From positions 186,231 to 250,230 of the forward strand of contig NZ_LMNA01000030.1 in the NCBI RefSeq assembly GCF_001422445.1: a stretch of 64,000 nucleotides of DNA, written 5' to 3'. This document shows, piece by piece, positions 43,970 through 52,644 of the stretch (position 1 is the first letter of the stretch; every line of letters starts with the position of its first letter). The stretch comes from Pseudorhodoferax sp. Leaf274. GTDB taxonomy: Bacteria > Pseudomonadota > Gammaproteobacteria > Burkholderiales > Burkholderiaceae_C. Position numbers and translations under genes: made by a program. The notes under the pieces were generated by a model that saw only the letters and a list, made by a program, of their open reading frames with translations, was not told where the DNA came from and did no database searches.

Positions 43970-45397
43970 ATGGCGACCCGTCCCGCTTCGCAGGCTCTTC
44001 TCCTGACGGATGCGGATGCCGGAATGATGACGGCGGTGGTCTCGGCGGCCTCGGACATCGCCTTGGTCATCGATGCGCAGGGCGTGATCCGGGAAGTGTC
44101 GCTGGGCGAAGAGGCTGCGCAGGACCTGGCCGAGACCCACCTGTGGGTCGGCCGGCGCTGGTCCGAGACGGTGACGGTGGAAAGCCGGCCCAAGGTGCTG
44201 GCCCTGATCGCCGGCACGCAGGGCGAGGAATCCGAATTCACGGGCCCCGGCGTCACGCGGCAGGTCAACCATCCCATCGGCGGCGGGCTCGACCTGCCCG
44301 TGGCCTACCGTGTCGTGCCGCTTCGCAGCGGCGGGCGCATCCTGGCGCTGGGGCGCAACCTGCGCACCTTGGCCGTCGTGCAGCAGCGCCTGGTCGACGC
44401 GCAGCAATCGATGGAGCGCGACTACCTGCGGCTGCGCCATGCCGAGGCGCGCTACCGGCTGCTGTTCGAGGCCGTGGAAGAGGCCCTGGTGGTGGTCGAT
44501 GTCGCGACGCTGAACGTGGTGGAGCACAACGCCGCCGCTGCGCGCATGGTCGGCGACACGGCCCGGCGCATGGTGTCGCGGCCAGCGCCTGACCTGTTCG
44601 AACTCGAGTCGCAGCCCGTCGTGCAGGCCTTGTTCTCGCAGACCCGCAACGCGGGCCGCGGCGAGGCGCACGGCCTGCGGCTGGCCGGCGGTGCCGAGGT
44701 GCGGCTGGTGGGCTCTCTGTTCAAGCAGGACGGTGTCACGCTGCTGCTGCTGCGCCTGGTGCCGGCCAACGCCGCGCAGGCGCGCGGCCAGGGCGGGCCT
44801 TCGCTGCTCGACGTGGTCAACGCCATGCCGGACGCGTTCGTGCTGTCCGACATGCTCGGCCGCGTGTTGAGCGCCAACCAGGCCTTCGTCGACATGCTCC
44901 AGCTGCCCGCTGGTGAGCCCGTCATCGGCCAGATGCTGGACCGCTGGCTGGGCCGCTCGACGGTGGACCTGAACGTGCTGATCGGCAACCTGCGCCAGCA
45001 CGGCGTGCTGCGCCTGTTCCCCACCACGCTGCGCGCGGGCGATGGACAGACCACCGCGGTCGAGATCTCGGCCGTCGCCGTGGTCGATGGCCCGCAGCCC
45101 TGCCTGGGCTTCACGATCCGCGACGTGGCCCGGCGTTTGCCCGCGGAAGGCCGCAGCCAGCGGCTCATGCCGCGCTCCACCGAGCAGCTGACCGGCCTGG
45201 TGGGGCGGCTGCCGTTGCGCGACATCGTGGGCGAGACGACCGACCTGATCGAGCGCCTGTGCATCGAGGCGGCGCTCGAACTCACGCGCGACAACCGCGC
45301 GTCGGCGGCCGAAATGCTGGGCCTGTCGCGGCAGAGCCTGTACGTCAAGCTGCGCCGCTTCGGCATCCACGATCCCTCTGGCGGCGCCGCCGAGTGA
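43970..45397 (+). CDS. ppsR: Photosynthesis gene repressor PpsR/CrtJ
   Basis: 475-residue transcription factor with an N-terminal PAS-like region, two further PAS domains (about residues 155-265 and 280-390) and a C-terminal Fis-type helix-turn-helix (NRASAAEMLGLSRQSLYVKLRRFGI). Cys431 precedes the helix-turn-helix in CIEAALEL, where CrtJ/PpsR carry a redox-active Cys as far as I recall. It should bind the TGT-N12-ACA boxes seen in this cluster. ATG at 43970 is chosen for GGAG seven bases upstream; ATG at 43949 is the alternative. Confidence 0.93.
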   Translation: MATRPASQALLLTDADAGMMTAVVSAASDIALVIDAQGVIREVSLGEEAAQDLAETHLWVGRRWSETVTVESRPKVLALIAGTQGEESEFTGPGVTRQVNHPIGGGLDLPVAYRVVPLRSGGRILALGRNLRTLAVVQQRLVDAQQSMERDYLRLRHAEARYRLLFEAVEEALVVVDVATLNVVEHNAAAARMVGDTARRMVSRPAPDLFELESQPVVQALFSQTRNAGRGEAHGLRLAGGAEVRLVGSLFKQDGVTLLLLRLVPANAAQARGQGGPSLLDVVNAMPDAFVLSDMLGRVLSANQAFVDMLQLPAGEPVIGQMLDRWLGRSTVDLNVLIGNLRQHGVLRLFPTTLRAGDGQTTAVEISAVAVVDGPQPCLGFTIRDVARRLPAEGRSQRLMPRSTEQLTGLVGRLPLRDIVGETTDLIERLCIEAALELTRDNRASAAEMLGLSRQSLYVKLRRFGIHDPSGGAAE

Positions 45398-45424
45398 GGG
45401 GTCTCGGCCGCAGCGCGGACCGAG

Positions 45425-45442
45425 TGTAAATATTAGTTGACA
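45425..45442. promoter_or_regulatory. PpsR/CrtJ operator upstream of bchG
   Basis: TGTAAATATTAGTTGACA, an exact TGT-N12-ACA match in the 73-base gap between ppsR and bchG. Its right half is the bchG -35. Confidence 0.75.
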
Positions 45443-45464
45443 TCGACGGGTGTCAGTCCAGAAT
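45437..45464 (+). promoter_or_regulatory. bchG promoter (leaderless type)
   Basis: TTGACA (45437-45442), 16-base spacer, CAGAAT (45459-45464), then six bases to the ATG at 45471. This is the same geometry as the bchF and crtI promoters, so the transcript probably begins at the start codon. The -35 is embedded in the PpsR-type box. Confidence 0.55.
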
Positions 45465-45470
45465 GGGCTG

Positions 45471-46346
45471 ATGGCCTTGCCCCGCGCGTCCGCCGTTGCC
45501 GAGCTGCTCAAACCCATCACCTGGTTTCCGCCGATGTGGGCCTTCGGCTGCGGTGTGGTGGCATCGGGCATGCCGACCGAAGGGCGCTGGGCGCTGATCG
45601 TGGCCGGCGTGCTGCTGGCCGGTCCCTTCGTGTGTGCCAGCAGCCAGGCCGTCAACGACTGGTTCGACCGGCATGTCGACGCGATCAACGAGCCACAGCG
45701 GCCGATTCCCTCGGGCCGGCTGCCGGGCCGCTGGGGCCTGTACATCGCCATCATCTGGACCGTGTTGTCGCTGCTGCTGGGCAGCCTGCTGGGGCCGGTG
45801 GCCTTGCTGGCGGCCGGCGTCGGCCTGTTGCTCGCCTGGGCCTACAGCGCGCCTCCGCTGCGGCTCAAGCGCAACGGCTGGTGGGGCAACAGCGCCTGCG
45901 CGCTGTGCTACGAGGGGCTGGCCTGGATCACGGGCGCGGCGGTGATGGCGGCCGGTGCACTGCCCGATGGCCGGTCGCTGGCGCTGGCCTTGCTCTACAG
46001 CCTGGGGGCGCACGGCATCATGACGCTGAACGACTTCAAGTCCATCGAAGGCGACCGGCAGATGGGCATCGCCTCGCTGCCGGTGCAGCTCGGCGTGCAG
46101 GGCGCGGCGCGTGCCGCCTGCCTGGCGATGGCGCTGCCGCAGCTGGTCGTCGTGGTGCTGCTGTGGCTGTGGGAAGCCCCCGCGCACGCAACCGGCGTGG
46201 CCGCACTTCTGGGCGTGCAGTTGCTGCTGATGCGCCGCTTCCTGGCCGCGCCGCTCGCGCGTGCCACCTGGTACAGCGCGCTGGGCATCAATTTCTTCGT
46301 CATCGGCATGCTGGTCAGCGCCTTCGCGCTGCGAGGGGGCCACTGA
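45471..46346 (+). CDS. bchG: Bacteriochlorophyll a synthase (geranylgeranyl transferase)
   Basis: 291-residue UbiA-family prenyltransferase with about eight membrane segments that esterifies bacteriochlorophyllide a. The prenyl-diphosphate motif SSQAVNDWFDRHVDAINEPQRPIPSG and the second Asp motif LNDFKSIEGDRQMGIASLPV are intact. ATG at 45471 is preferred over GTG at 45450, which falls inside the predicted promoter. Its stop overlaps the next gene by one base (TGATG). Confidence 0.95.
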   Translation: MALPRASAVAELLKPITWFPPMWAFGCGVVASGMPTEGRWALIVAGVLLAGPFVCASSQAVNDWFDRHVDAINEPQRPIPSGRLPGRWGLYIAIIWTVLSLLLGSLLGPVALLAAGVGLLLAWAYSAPPLRLKRNGWWGNSACALCYEGLAWITGAAVMAAGALPDGRSLALALLYSLGAHGIMTLNDFKSIEGDRQMGIASLPVQLGVQGAARAACLAMALPQLVVVVLLWLWEAPAHATGVAALLGVQLLLMRRFLAAPLARATWYSALGINFFVIGMLVSAFALRGGH

Positions 46347-47689
46347 TGCAGGCGGCCCCGTTCGGCTGGAGCGGCATCCTGCGCCTGGGCCTGGTACAGA
46401 TGGCCCTGGGCGCCGTGGTCGTGCTGACGACCTCCACGCTGAACCGCGTGATGGTGGTCGAACTGGCGCTGCCGGCGCTGTTGCCCGGCGTGTTGCTGGC
46501 GCTGCATTACGTGGTCCAGGTCAGCCGGCCGCGCATGGGCCATGGTTCCGACCGGACCCGGCGCCGCACGCCGTGGATCCTGGGCGGCATGGTGGCGCTG
46601 TCCGCGGGCGGGTTTGCCGCGGCACTGGCCACGGTCTGGATGGCTTCGGCGCCCGTGGCCGGCATGGTGCTGGCGGCCTGCGCGTTCGTGCTGATCGGCC
46701 TGGGCGTGGCGGCGGCCGGCACCGCGCTGCTGGCGCTGCTGGCCAGCCGCGTGCCACCGCAGCGCCGCGCCGCAGCGGCCACCACGGTGTGGACCATGAT
46801 GATCGCCGGCTTCGCGGTCACGGCCGGCACGGCCGGGGCCTTCCTGGACCCGTACACGCCGCAGCGCCTGGTGGCGGTGGCCGGCGTGGTGGCGCTGCTG
46901 GCGCTGGCCTCGACGGTGGCCGCACTGTGGGGCCTGGAGGGGCGCGCAGGCGCACAGCTCGAGCAGGCGCAGGCCGCCGCGGGAGGCTTCCGGCTGGCGC
47001 TGCGCGAGGTCTGGCGCGAGGCGGACGCGCGGCGCTTCACCATCTTCGTGTTCGTCGCGATGCTGGCCTTCAGCGCGCAGGACCTGATCGTCGAGCCCTT
47101 TGCCGGCACGGTGTTCGGCTACTCGCCAGGCGCCTCGACGCAGCTGTCCGGCGTGCAGCACGGCGGCACGCTGCTGGGCATGGTGCTGGCGACGGTGGCC
47201 GGCCGGCGCGGCTTCGGCTCGCTGCGCGGCTGGGTGCTGGGCGGCTGCGTCGCGTCGGCGCTGGCGTTGCTGGGCCTGGCTGCCGGCGGGGTGGCAGGTG
47301 CCGGCTGGCCGCTCAAGGCCAACATCTTCCTGCTGGGCGCTGCGACCGGCACGTTCTCGATCGCGGCCATCGGTTCGATGATGCGCCTGGCCGGGCAGGG
47401 CAGGGCCGGCACCGAAGGCCTGCGCATGGGCCTGTGGGGCGCTGCGCAGGCGCTGGCGTTCGCGCTCGGTGGCCTGCTGGGCACCGGCGCCAGCGACGTG
47501 GCAAGGATGCTGCTGGCCGATGCCGGCCAGGCCTACGCCACCGTGTTCGGCCTGGAGGCGTTGCTGTTCCTCGCCGCAGCGCAACTGGCGGCCAGCGTGG
47601 AGCCGCGCGCACGCCCTGCGGCCACGGCGATCGACGAGCTCGGGCTGCGCAACCTGGTGCGGCCTGCCGCGAGAAGGGTGCTTCCATGA
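46346..47689 (+). CDS. BCD-family MFS protein (PucC-like), bchG-bchP linked
   Basis: 447-residue, 12-segment protein of the bacteriochlorophyll delivery (PucC/LhaA) family: LGLVQMALGAVVVLTTSTLNRVMVVELALPALLPGVLLALHYVVQVSRPRMGHGSDRTRRRTPWI-type start, LALLASRVPPQRRAAAATTVW, AFSAQDLIVEPFAGTVFGYSPG. The position between bchG and bchP is that of orf428/bch2 of Rhodobacter. It may carry finished pigment from synthase to antenna assembly; this is inferred from family and context. Coupled at both ends. Confidence 0.9.
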   Translation: MQAAPFGWSGILRLGLVQMALGAVVVLTTSTLNRVMVVELALPALLPGVLLALHYVVQVSRPRMGHGSDRTRRRTPWILGGMVALSAGGFAAALATVWMASAPVAGMVLAACAFVLIGLGVAAAGTALLALLASRVPPQRRAAAATTVWTMMIAGFAVTAGTAGAFLDPYTPQRLVAVAGVVALLALASTVAALWGLEGRAGAQLEQAQAAAGGFRLALREVWREADARRFTIFVFVAMLAFSAQDLIVEPFAGTVFGYSPGASTQLSGVQHGGTLLGMVLATVAGRRGFGSLRGWVLGGCVASALALLGLAAGGVAGAGWPLKANIFLLGAATGTFSIAAIGSMMRLAGQGRAGTEGLRMGLWGAAQALAFALGGLLGTGASDVARMLLADAGQAYATVFGLEALLFLAAAQLAASVEPRARPAATAIDELGLRNLVRPAARRVLP

Positions 47690-48876
47690 ACGACATCCAG
47701 GATGGCGACGTGGTGGTCGTCGTCGGCGGCGGTCCGGCCGGCGCCACGGCGGCCGACGACCTGGCGCGCGCCGGCCACCGCGTGGTGCTGCTGGACCGCG
47801 CCGGCCGCATCAAGCCCTGCGGCGGCGCCATCCCGCCGCGCCTGCTGGCGGACTTCGCGATTCCGCCGTCGCTGCTGGTGGCCCGCGCCGACGCGGCGCG
47901 CATGGTCTCGCCGCGTGCGCAGCAGGTCGACATCCCCATCGAAGGCGGCTGCGTCGGCATGGTGGACCGCGAGCACTTCGACGCATGGTTGCGCCAGCGG
48001 GCGGTCATGCACGGCGCCGAGCTGGTGGAAGGCCGCTTCGAGCGCATCGAGCGCGACGGCGATGGCAGCGCGGTCGTGGTGTACCTGGATGCCGGCGGTG
48101 CAGTGCAGCGCCTGCGCGCGCGTGCCGTGGTGGGCGCCGATGGCGCGCGCTCGCGCGTGGCGCAGCAGGCCGTGCGCGGTGCCGACCAGGGCCGCTGCGT
48201 GTTCGCGTACCACGAGATCGTGGCCACGCCCGCCGTCGCGCCGCCGGACTTCCGGCCGAGCCGCTGCGAGGTGCACTACAACGGCGCGCTGTCGCCCGAC
48301 TTCTACGGCTGGGTCTTCCCGCACGGCGACACCATCAGCATCGGCACCGGCAGCGCCGACAAGGGCTTCTCGCTGCGCCAGGGCGTGCAGGCGCTGCGTG
48401 CGCAGGTGGGCCTGCAGCACGCGCGCACGATCCGCCGCGAGGGCGCGCCCATCCCCATGAAGCCGCTGCCGCGTTGGGACAACGGGCGCGACGTGGTGCT
48501 GGCCGGCGATGCGGCCGGCGTGGTGGCGCCGGCCTCGGGCGAAGGCATCTACTACGCCATGGTCGGTGGCCGGCTGGCCGCCGAAGCCTGCGCCGAGTTG
48601 CTGCGCACCGGCCGGGCCGGCGCACTGGCGCAGGCGCGCAAGCGCTTCATGCGCGAGCACGGCCGCGTGTTCTGGGTGCTGGGCATGATGCAGCGCTTCT
48701 GGTACGTGAACGATCGCCGCCGCGAGCGCTTCGTCAGCATCTGCCGCGACCGCGATGTGCAGCAGCTGACCTTCGACGCCTACATGCACAAGCGCCTGGT
48801 GCGTGCCCGGCCGATGGCGCATGTGCGCATCTTCTTCAAGGACCTCGCGCACCTGCTGGGGCTGGTTCGTGCATGA
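47686..48876 (+). CDS. bchP: Geranylgeranyl reductase
   Basis: 396-residue FAD-dependent enzyme that reduces the geranylgeranyl tail of bacteriochlorophyll to phytyl. The FAD-binding start is VVVVVGGGPAGATAADDLARAGHRVVLLDR. KPCGGAIPPRLL, GADGARSRVA, HYNGALSPDFYGWVFPHGDTISIGTG and LAGDAAGVVAPASGEGIYYAM are family motifs. It overlaps the MFS gene by four bases. Its stop overlaps the ATG of a type-A repeat that leads to tspO. Confidence 0.95.
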   Translation: MNDIQDGDVVVVVGGGPAGATAADDLARAGHRVVLLDRAGRIKPCGGAIPPRLLADFAIPPSLLVARADAARMVSPRAQQVDIPIEGGCVGMVDREHFDAWLRQRAVMHGAELVEGRFERIERDGDGSAVVVYLDAGGAVQRLRARAVVGADGARSRVAQQAVRGADQGRCVFAYHEIVATPAVAPPDFRPSRCEVHYNGALSPDFYGWVFPHGDTISIGTGSADKGFSLRQGVQALRAQVGLQHARTIRREGAPIPMKPLPRWDNGRDVVLAGDAAGVVAPASGEGIYYAMVGGRLAAEACAELLRTGRAGALAQARKRFMREHGRVFWVLGMMQRFWYVNDRRRERFVSICRDRDVQQLTFDAYMHKRLVRARPMAHVRIFFKDLAHLLGLVRA

Positions 48877-48936
48877 GCACCGCCAGGCCGCCCCAAGGTG
48901 CTCGGCACCGCAGCGCGCAGCGCGAAGGGACGCTCC
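48873..48936 (+). repeat. Dispersed intergenic repeat, type A (copy 2)
   Basis: 64-base element from the ATGA of the bchP stop to the tspO GTG. It opens ATGAGCACCGCCAGGCCGCC and ends with GCGAAGGGACGCTCC, which supplies the tspO ribosome binding site. Confidence 0.65.
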
Positions 48937-49428
48937 GTGAGCCTTGCGGCGCACCGTCCTGCAGGCCGCGCGCGGGCGGTGGCCTGGGCGGCGGGCGCGG
49001 CGATCGCCACCGCGCTGCTGGGCGGCCTGGCCACCGACCTGTCGCCCTGGTATTACGCGCTGCGCCAGCCGCCGTGGAAGCCGCCGGACTGGCTGTTCGG
49101 CCCGGCCTGGACGCTGATCTACACGCTGGCGGCGACAGCCGCCGTGCTCGCCTGGGAGGCCAGCCCGCCCGGGCCGCAGCGGCGCCGGTTGCTCGTCGCG
49201 TTCGCGCTGAACGCGCTGCTCAACATCGGCTGGAGCTGGCTGTTCTTCACGCTGCGCCGCCCCGACTGGGCGCGCATCGAGGCGCTGCTGCTGGTGGCAT
49301 CGGTGGCGCTGCTGGTCGTGCTGGTCGGCCGGCCGCGGCCACTGGCCGGCTGGCTGCTGTTGCCCTACCTGCTGTGGACCGGGTTCGCCGGCTGGCTCAA
49401 CCACGCCGTGGTGCTGCTCAATGCCTGA
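48937..49428 (+). CDS. tspO: TspO/MBR family tryptophan-rich sensory protein
   Basis: 163-residue, five-helix membrane protein. TDLSPWYYALRQPPWKPPDWLFGPAWTLIYTL, LNALLNIGWSWLFFTLRRPDWARIEALLL and LLLPYLLWTGFAGWLNHAVVLLNA are the family signature. In Rhodobacter, TspO (CrtK) binds porphyrins and lowers expression of photosynthesis genes under oxygen, and it is also found in that cluster. GTG at 48937 with GAAGGGA upstream is preferred; the frame continues up into the type-A repeat. It overlaps the next gene by eight bases. Confidence 0.92.
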   Translation: MSLAAHRPAGRARAVAWAAGAAIATALLGGLATDLSPWYYALRQPPWKPPDWLFGPAWTLIYTLAATAAVLAWEASPPGPQRRRLLVAFALNALLNIGWSWLFFTLRRPDWARIEALLLVASVALLVVLVGRPRPLAGWLLLPYLLWTGFAGWLNHAVVLLNA

Positions 49429-49717
49429 ACTGAGCCTGGAACTGCTGGTCGACCTGGTGCTGGCGGTGGGCGCGCTGGAGCTGCTCGTGCTGCTGGTGCT
49501 GCGGCGCACCGCGCTGTGGTTCACGCTGCTGGCCGGACTGGCGTTGATGGTGGCGCTTCGTCTGACAGTCGCCGCCATTTCGCCTGCCTATATTTGTCTG
49601 GCGCTGGCGGCCAGCGGCCTGCTGCATGTCATCGACCTGCAGCGCCGATGGTCGGCTTCGGCCGGTCGCCGTGCGCTGTTGTCCGTTTCCCTCCCCACGA
49701 AAGAAAACCATGAATAA
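49421..49717 (+). CDS. Small membrane protein of unknown function (tspO-HiPIP link)
   Basis: 98-residue protein, not recognised. It has three hydrophobic stretches (about residues 5-27, 31-52, 54-70): LVDLVLAVGALELLVLLVLRR, then LWFTLLAGLALMVALRLTVAA and AYICLALAASGLLHVIDL, followed by a basic soluble tail QRRWSASAGRR. It overlaps tspO at the 5' end and HiPIP at the 3' end by eight bases each, so translation is likely coupled in a three-gene unit. A role with TspO or in electron transport is only inferred. Confidence 0.7.
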   Translation: MPELSLELLVDLVLAVGALELLVLLVLRRTALWFTLLAGLALMVALRLTVAAISPAYICLALAASGLLHVIDLQRRWSASAGRRALLSVSLPTKENHE

Positions 49718-50015
49718 CCGTCGTCAATTCATCCGCATCGTGCCGGTGGCCGGTGCCGCCGTGTTCCTCTCACGCACCGCCTGGTCGCAGGCCATGGTGG
49801 ACGAGAAAGACGCCCAGGCCGCGGCCTTGGGCTACGTCTCGGACGCCGCCAAGGTCGACAAGGCCAAGTACAAGAACTTCGTCGCCGGCAGCCACTGCGG
49901 CAACTGCGCGCTGTTCCAGGGCAAGCCTGACGGTGCCAGCGGCCCGTGCCCGCTGTTCCCCGGCAAGCAGGTGTCCACCAAGGGCTGGTGCAGCGCCTAC
50001 GCCAAGAAGGCCTGA
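49710..50015 (+). CDS. hip: High-potential iron-sulfur protein (HiPIP) precursor
   Basis: 101-residue precursor with a twin-arginine signal (NNRRQFIRIVPVAGAAVFLSRTAWSQA), as expected for a periplasmic protein exported with its [4Fe-4S] cluster. Mature part has Cys63, Cys66, Cys80 and Cys94 in the C-x2-C-x13-C-x13-C layout, with the typical GPCPLFPGKQVSTKGWCSAY end. In Rubrivivax and Rhodoferax HiPIP is the main electron donor to the reaction-centre cytochrome, and its position inside the pigment cluster supports that role. Confidence 0.93.
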   Translation: MNNRRQFIRIVPVAGAAVFLSRTAWSQAMVDEKDAQAAALGYVSDAAKVDKAKYKNFVAGSHCGNCALFQGKPDGASGPCPLFPGKQVSTKGWCSAYAKKA

Positions 50016-50027
50016 ACCTGCCCGTCC

Positions 50028-50149
50028 ATGAGCGCCGCGCCGGGCCGCCCCAGGCCAGCTCGCACCGCAAGCGAAGCTGCAGGTACTTCCATGCGCCTCG
50101 CCCGGCCGCCGCTCACGGCTCGCTCCGCAGCCGCTGGCGAAGGAGCCCG
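50028..50149 (+). repeat. Dispersed intergenic repeat, type A (copy 3, apparently tandem)
   Basis: Two related units back to back: ATGAGCGCCGCGCCGGGCCG at 50028 and ATGCGCCTCGCCCGGCCGCC at 50091, the second ending GGCGAAGGAGCCCG just before the DUF3422 GTG. The AAGGAG in this end serves as that gene's ribosome binding site. Confidence 0.6.
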
Positions 50150-51454
50150 GTGAGCCTGCCACGCCTGCTGCCGCCCGACCTGGCCGAGCGCGCGACGTTG
50201 GCGGCGGAAGTGCATGCGCGGCCGTCCGAGCCGCTGACGGCGCCTGCGCGGGCCAGCCACGTGGCGGTGCTGGTCGACGCTGACGAGCGCGCCCAGGAAC
50301 TGGCGCACCTGCGCAAGCTGTGCCGGCACTACCAGATCGCGCAGCCGGCCGAGGGCGACCAGCAGTGGAGCGGCAGCCTGGGCCACCTGCGCCTGACCTG
50401 GGAGCGGCATGGCGAGTTCTCTGCCTACACCCTGCTGGTGGCCGGCCGCGCCGCACCCCCCTTTTCCCAGACCGCCGTGGCCCTGTTGCCTGATGGTTGG
50501 CTGGCCGACGTGCCCGGGTTCACCGTGCAGGCCTGCCACGCCGAGATCCTGCACGCCGAGGAGGAATTCGACCTGCCCGCGCTGCAGCAGGCCGCGTTCG
50601 CAGGCCACGCCGTGATCGGCTCGGCACTCGGCGACGGCGTCGCGCTGGCCTGCTCCGACTTCCGCCTGCATGCCGACGGGTTCGGCCGCTTCCTGTTGGC
50701 CGACCGCGGCATGGACCCGCTGCTGGCCGGACGCATGCTGCAGCGGCTGTTCGAGATCGAGAGCTACCGCATGATGGCCTTGCTGGCGTTTCCGGTGGCG
50801 CGCCGGCTGGCGCCGCGCATCCAGGCGATCGAGAAGTCGCTGGCCGGCCTGACCGACGACATCGCCCGCGCCGGCAGCGACAGCCGCAGCGACGAGGCTT
50901 TGCTGCAGCCGCTCACGCGCCTGGCGGCCGAGGTCGAGAGCGGCCTGTCGGCCAGCCAGTTCCGCTTCGGCGCCTGCCGTGCCTACGCCGAGCTGGTGCG
51001 CACGCGCATCGACGAGCTGCGCGAGCAGCGCCTGGCCGGCCTGCAGACCATCGGCGAATTCATGTCCCGGCGCTTCACGCCCGCCGTGGCCACGGCCGCC
51101 ACCGTGTCCCAACGGCTGCACGACCTTTCGGAGCGGGTGTCGCAGGCCAGCCATCTGCTGAGCACGCGCGTGGACATCGCCCGCGAGCAGCAGAACCACG
51201 CGCTGCTGGCCAGCATGGACCGCCGCGCCCGCCAGCAGCTGCGGCTGCAGCAGACCGTCGAAGGCCTGTCGGTCGCCGCCATCGTCTACTACCTGGCCGG
51301 TGTCGTCGGCTATGTGGTCAAGGGCGGCGAGGCGATGGGCCTGCCGCTCAACACCCCGCTGTTCGTGGGCGCCAGCGTGCCCGTGCTGGCGCTGTTCGCC
51401 CTGTTGGCGGTGCGGCGCGCGCGCCGGCATGCCGAAGAGCCTGGACCCGACTGA
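50150..51454 (+). CDS. DUF3422 membrane protein
   Basis: 434-residue protein of the DUF3422 family, function unknown. The N-terminal 380 residues are soluble and end in an alpha-helical region (VSQRLHDLSERVSQASHLLSTRVDIAREQQNHALLASMDRRARQQLRLQQTVEGLSVAAIVYYL) leading into two C-terminal membrane segments. Overall it resembles a membrane-anchored coiled-coil protein. GTG at 50150 has AAGGAG eight bases upstream. Its stop overlaps the bchI ATG (TGATG), so the two are co-translated despite no known link to pigment synthesis. Confidence 0.85.
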   Translation: MSLPRLLPPDLAERATLAAEVHARPSEPLTAPARASHVAVLVDADERAQELAHLRKLCRHYQIAQPAEGDQQWSGSLGHLRLTWERHGEFSAYTLLVAGRAAPPFSQTAVALLPDGWLADVPGFTVQACHAEILHAEEEFDLPALQQAAFAGHAVIGSALGDGVALACSDFRLHADGFGRFLLADRGMDPLLAGRMLQRLFEIESYRMMALLAFPVARRLAPRIQAIEKSLAGLTDDIARAGSDSRSDEALLQPLTRLAAEVESGLSASQFRFGACRAYAELVRTRIDELREQRLAGLQTIGEFMSRRFTPAVATAATVSQRLHDLSERVSQASHLLSTRVDIAREQQNHALLASMDRRARQQLRLQQTVEGLSVAAIVYYLAGVVGYVVKGGEAMGLPLNTPLFVGASVPVLALFALLAVRRARRHAEEPGPD

Positions 51455-52452
51455 TGCCCCTGCCTTTCCCCTTCTCCGCCATCGTCGGCCAGGACGAGAT
51501 GAAGCTCGCGGTGCTGGTCGCCGCGGTCGAGCCGGCCATCGGCGGCGTGCTGGTGCTGGGCGACCGTGGCACCGGCAAGAGCACCGCCGTGCGCGCGCTG
51601 GCGGCGCTGCTGCCGCCGATGCGCGCGGTCGAGGGCTGCGCCTACCACTGCGATCCGGCGCATCGCTGCGGCCACTGCGCGCCGGGCGCGAAGTCCACGC
51701 TGCTGCCCGTGCCGGTGGTCGACCTGCCGCTGGGCGCGAGCGAGGACCGCATCGTCGGCGCGCTCGACCTGGAGCGCGCCCTGTCCAGCGGCCAGAAGGT
51801 GTTCGAGCCCGGCCTGCTGGCACGCGCGCACCGCGGCTTCCTGTACATCGACGAGGTCAACCTGCTGGAGGACCACCTGGTCGACCTGCTGATCGACGTG
51901 GCCGCCTCGGGCGAGAACGTGGTCGAGCGCGAGGGCCTGTCGGTGCGGCACCCGGCGCGCTTCGTGCTGATCGGCAGCGGCAACCCGGAAGAGGGCGAAC
52001 TGCGCCCGCAGCTGCTGGACCGCTTCGGCCTGTCGGTCGAGGTGCGCACGCCCACCGACCTGCTGCAGCGCGTGGAGGTGGTCAAGCGGCGCGATGCCTA
52101 CGAGCGCGACCCCGAGGCCTTCCACGCGCAGTGGGCCAAGGCCGATGCCAAGGTGCGCAAGCAGCTCGGCCGGGCGCGCGAGCGGCTGCCGGATGTCGTG
52201 GTGGATGACACGATGCTGCTGCGCTGCGCCGAGCTGTGCCAGCACCTGGGCAGCGACGGTCTGCGCGGCGAGCTGACGATGGTGCGCGCGGCGCGCGCGC
52301 TGGCCGCGTTGCACGGCGACGATGGGGTGCAGCTGTCGCACCTGCGCGAGGTCGCGGCGCCCGCGCTGCGCCACCGCCTGCGCCGCAACCCGCTGGACGA
52401 CACCGGATCGGCCGAGCGCATCGCGCGCGCCGTGGGCGAGCTCTGGAACTGA
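51454..52452 (+). CDS. bchI: Magnesium chelatase ATPase subunit I
   Basis: 332-residue AAA+ ATPase of Mg chelatase. Walker A GDRGTGKST is at 36-44; Walker B is GFLYIDEVNLLEDHLVDLLID. The insertion CAYHCDPAHRCGHC, sensor IGSGNPEEGELRPQLLDRFGL and DDTMLLRCAELC/GLRGELTMVRAARALAAL follow. Works with BchD as a double hexamer on BchH. A type-B repeat separates it from bchD. Confidence 0.96.
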   Translation: MPLPFPFSAIVGQDEMKLAVLVAAVEPAIGGVLVLGDRGTGKSTAVRALAALLPPMRAVEGCAYHCDPAHRCGHCAPGAKSTLLPVPVVDLPLGASEDRIVGALDLERALSSGQKVFEPGLLARAHRGFLYIDEVNLLEDHLVDLLIDVAASGENVVEREGLSVRHPARFVLIGSGNPEEGELRPQLLDRFGLSVEVRTPTDLLQRVEVVKRRDAYERDPEAFHAQWAKADAKVRKQLGRARERLPDVVVDDTMLLRCAELCQHLGSDGLRGELTMVRAARALAALHGDDGVQLSHLREVAAPALRHRLRRNPLDDTGSAERIARAVGELWN

Positions 52453-52644
52453 GATGAATCCACCCCGTCTGGATGGCTCACGTCACGTAGACATCCCGTA
52501 CCCCTCCAGTGGCGCCGCCAGCGGCCTGGCAGAGCCAGTTCCGCGGCGTCCGCCGGCATGGCTTGCTCCGCAGCCGTTCGCGCAACGCCGTACGGGCGGA
52601 TTGCTTGCTCCAACGGTGGCGCGCCAGCGCCATGGATGACTGAC
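52453..52644 (+). repeat. Dispersed intergenic repeat, type B (copy 2)
   Basis: 192-base element filling exactly the gap between the bchI stop and the bchD ATG; it aligns end to end with 16618-16811. It too contains an ATG (52558) 87 bases before the downstream start, in frame with it, encoding 29 codons of related sequence (MACSAA-R...GAPAPW-T). Confidence 0.75.

Noticed and set aside
45450-45470. GTG start for bchG at 45450
   Set aside because: It would lie within the predicted promoter spacer and adds seven residues not needed by the family.
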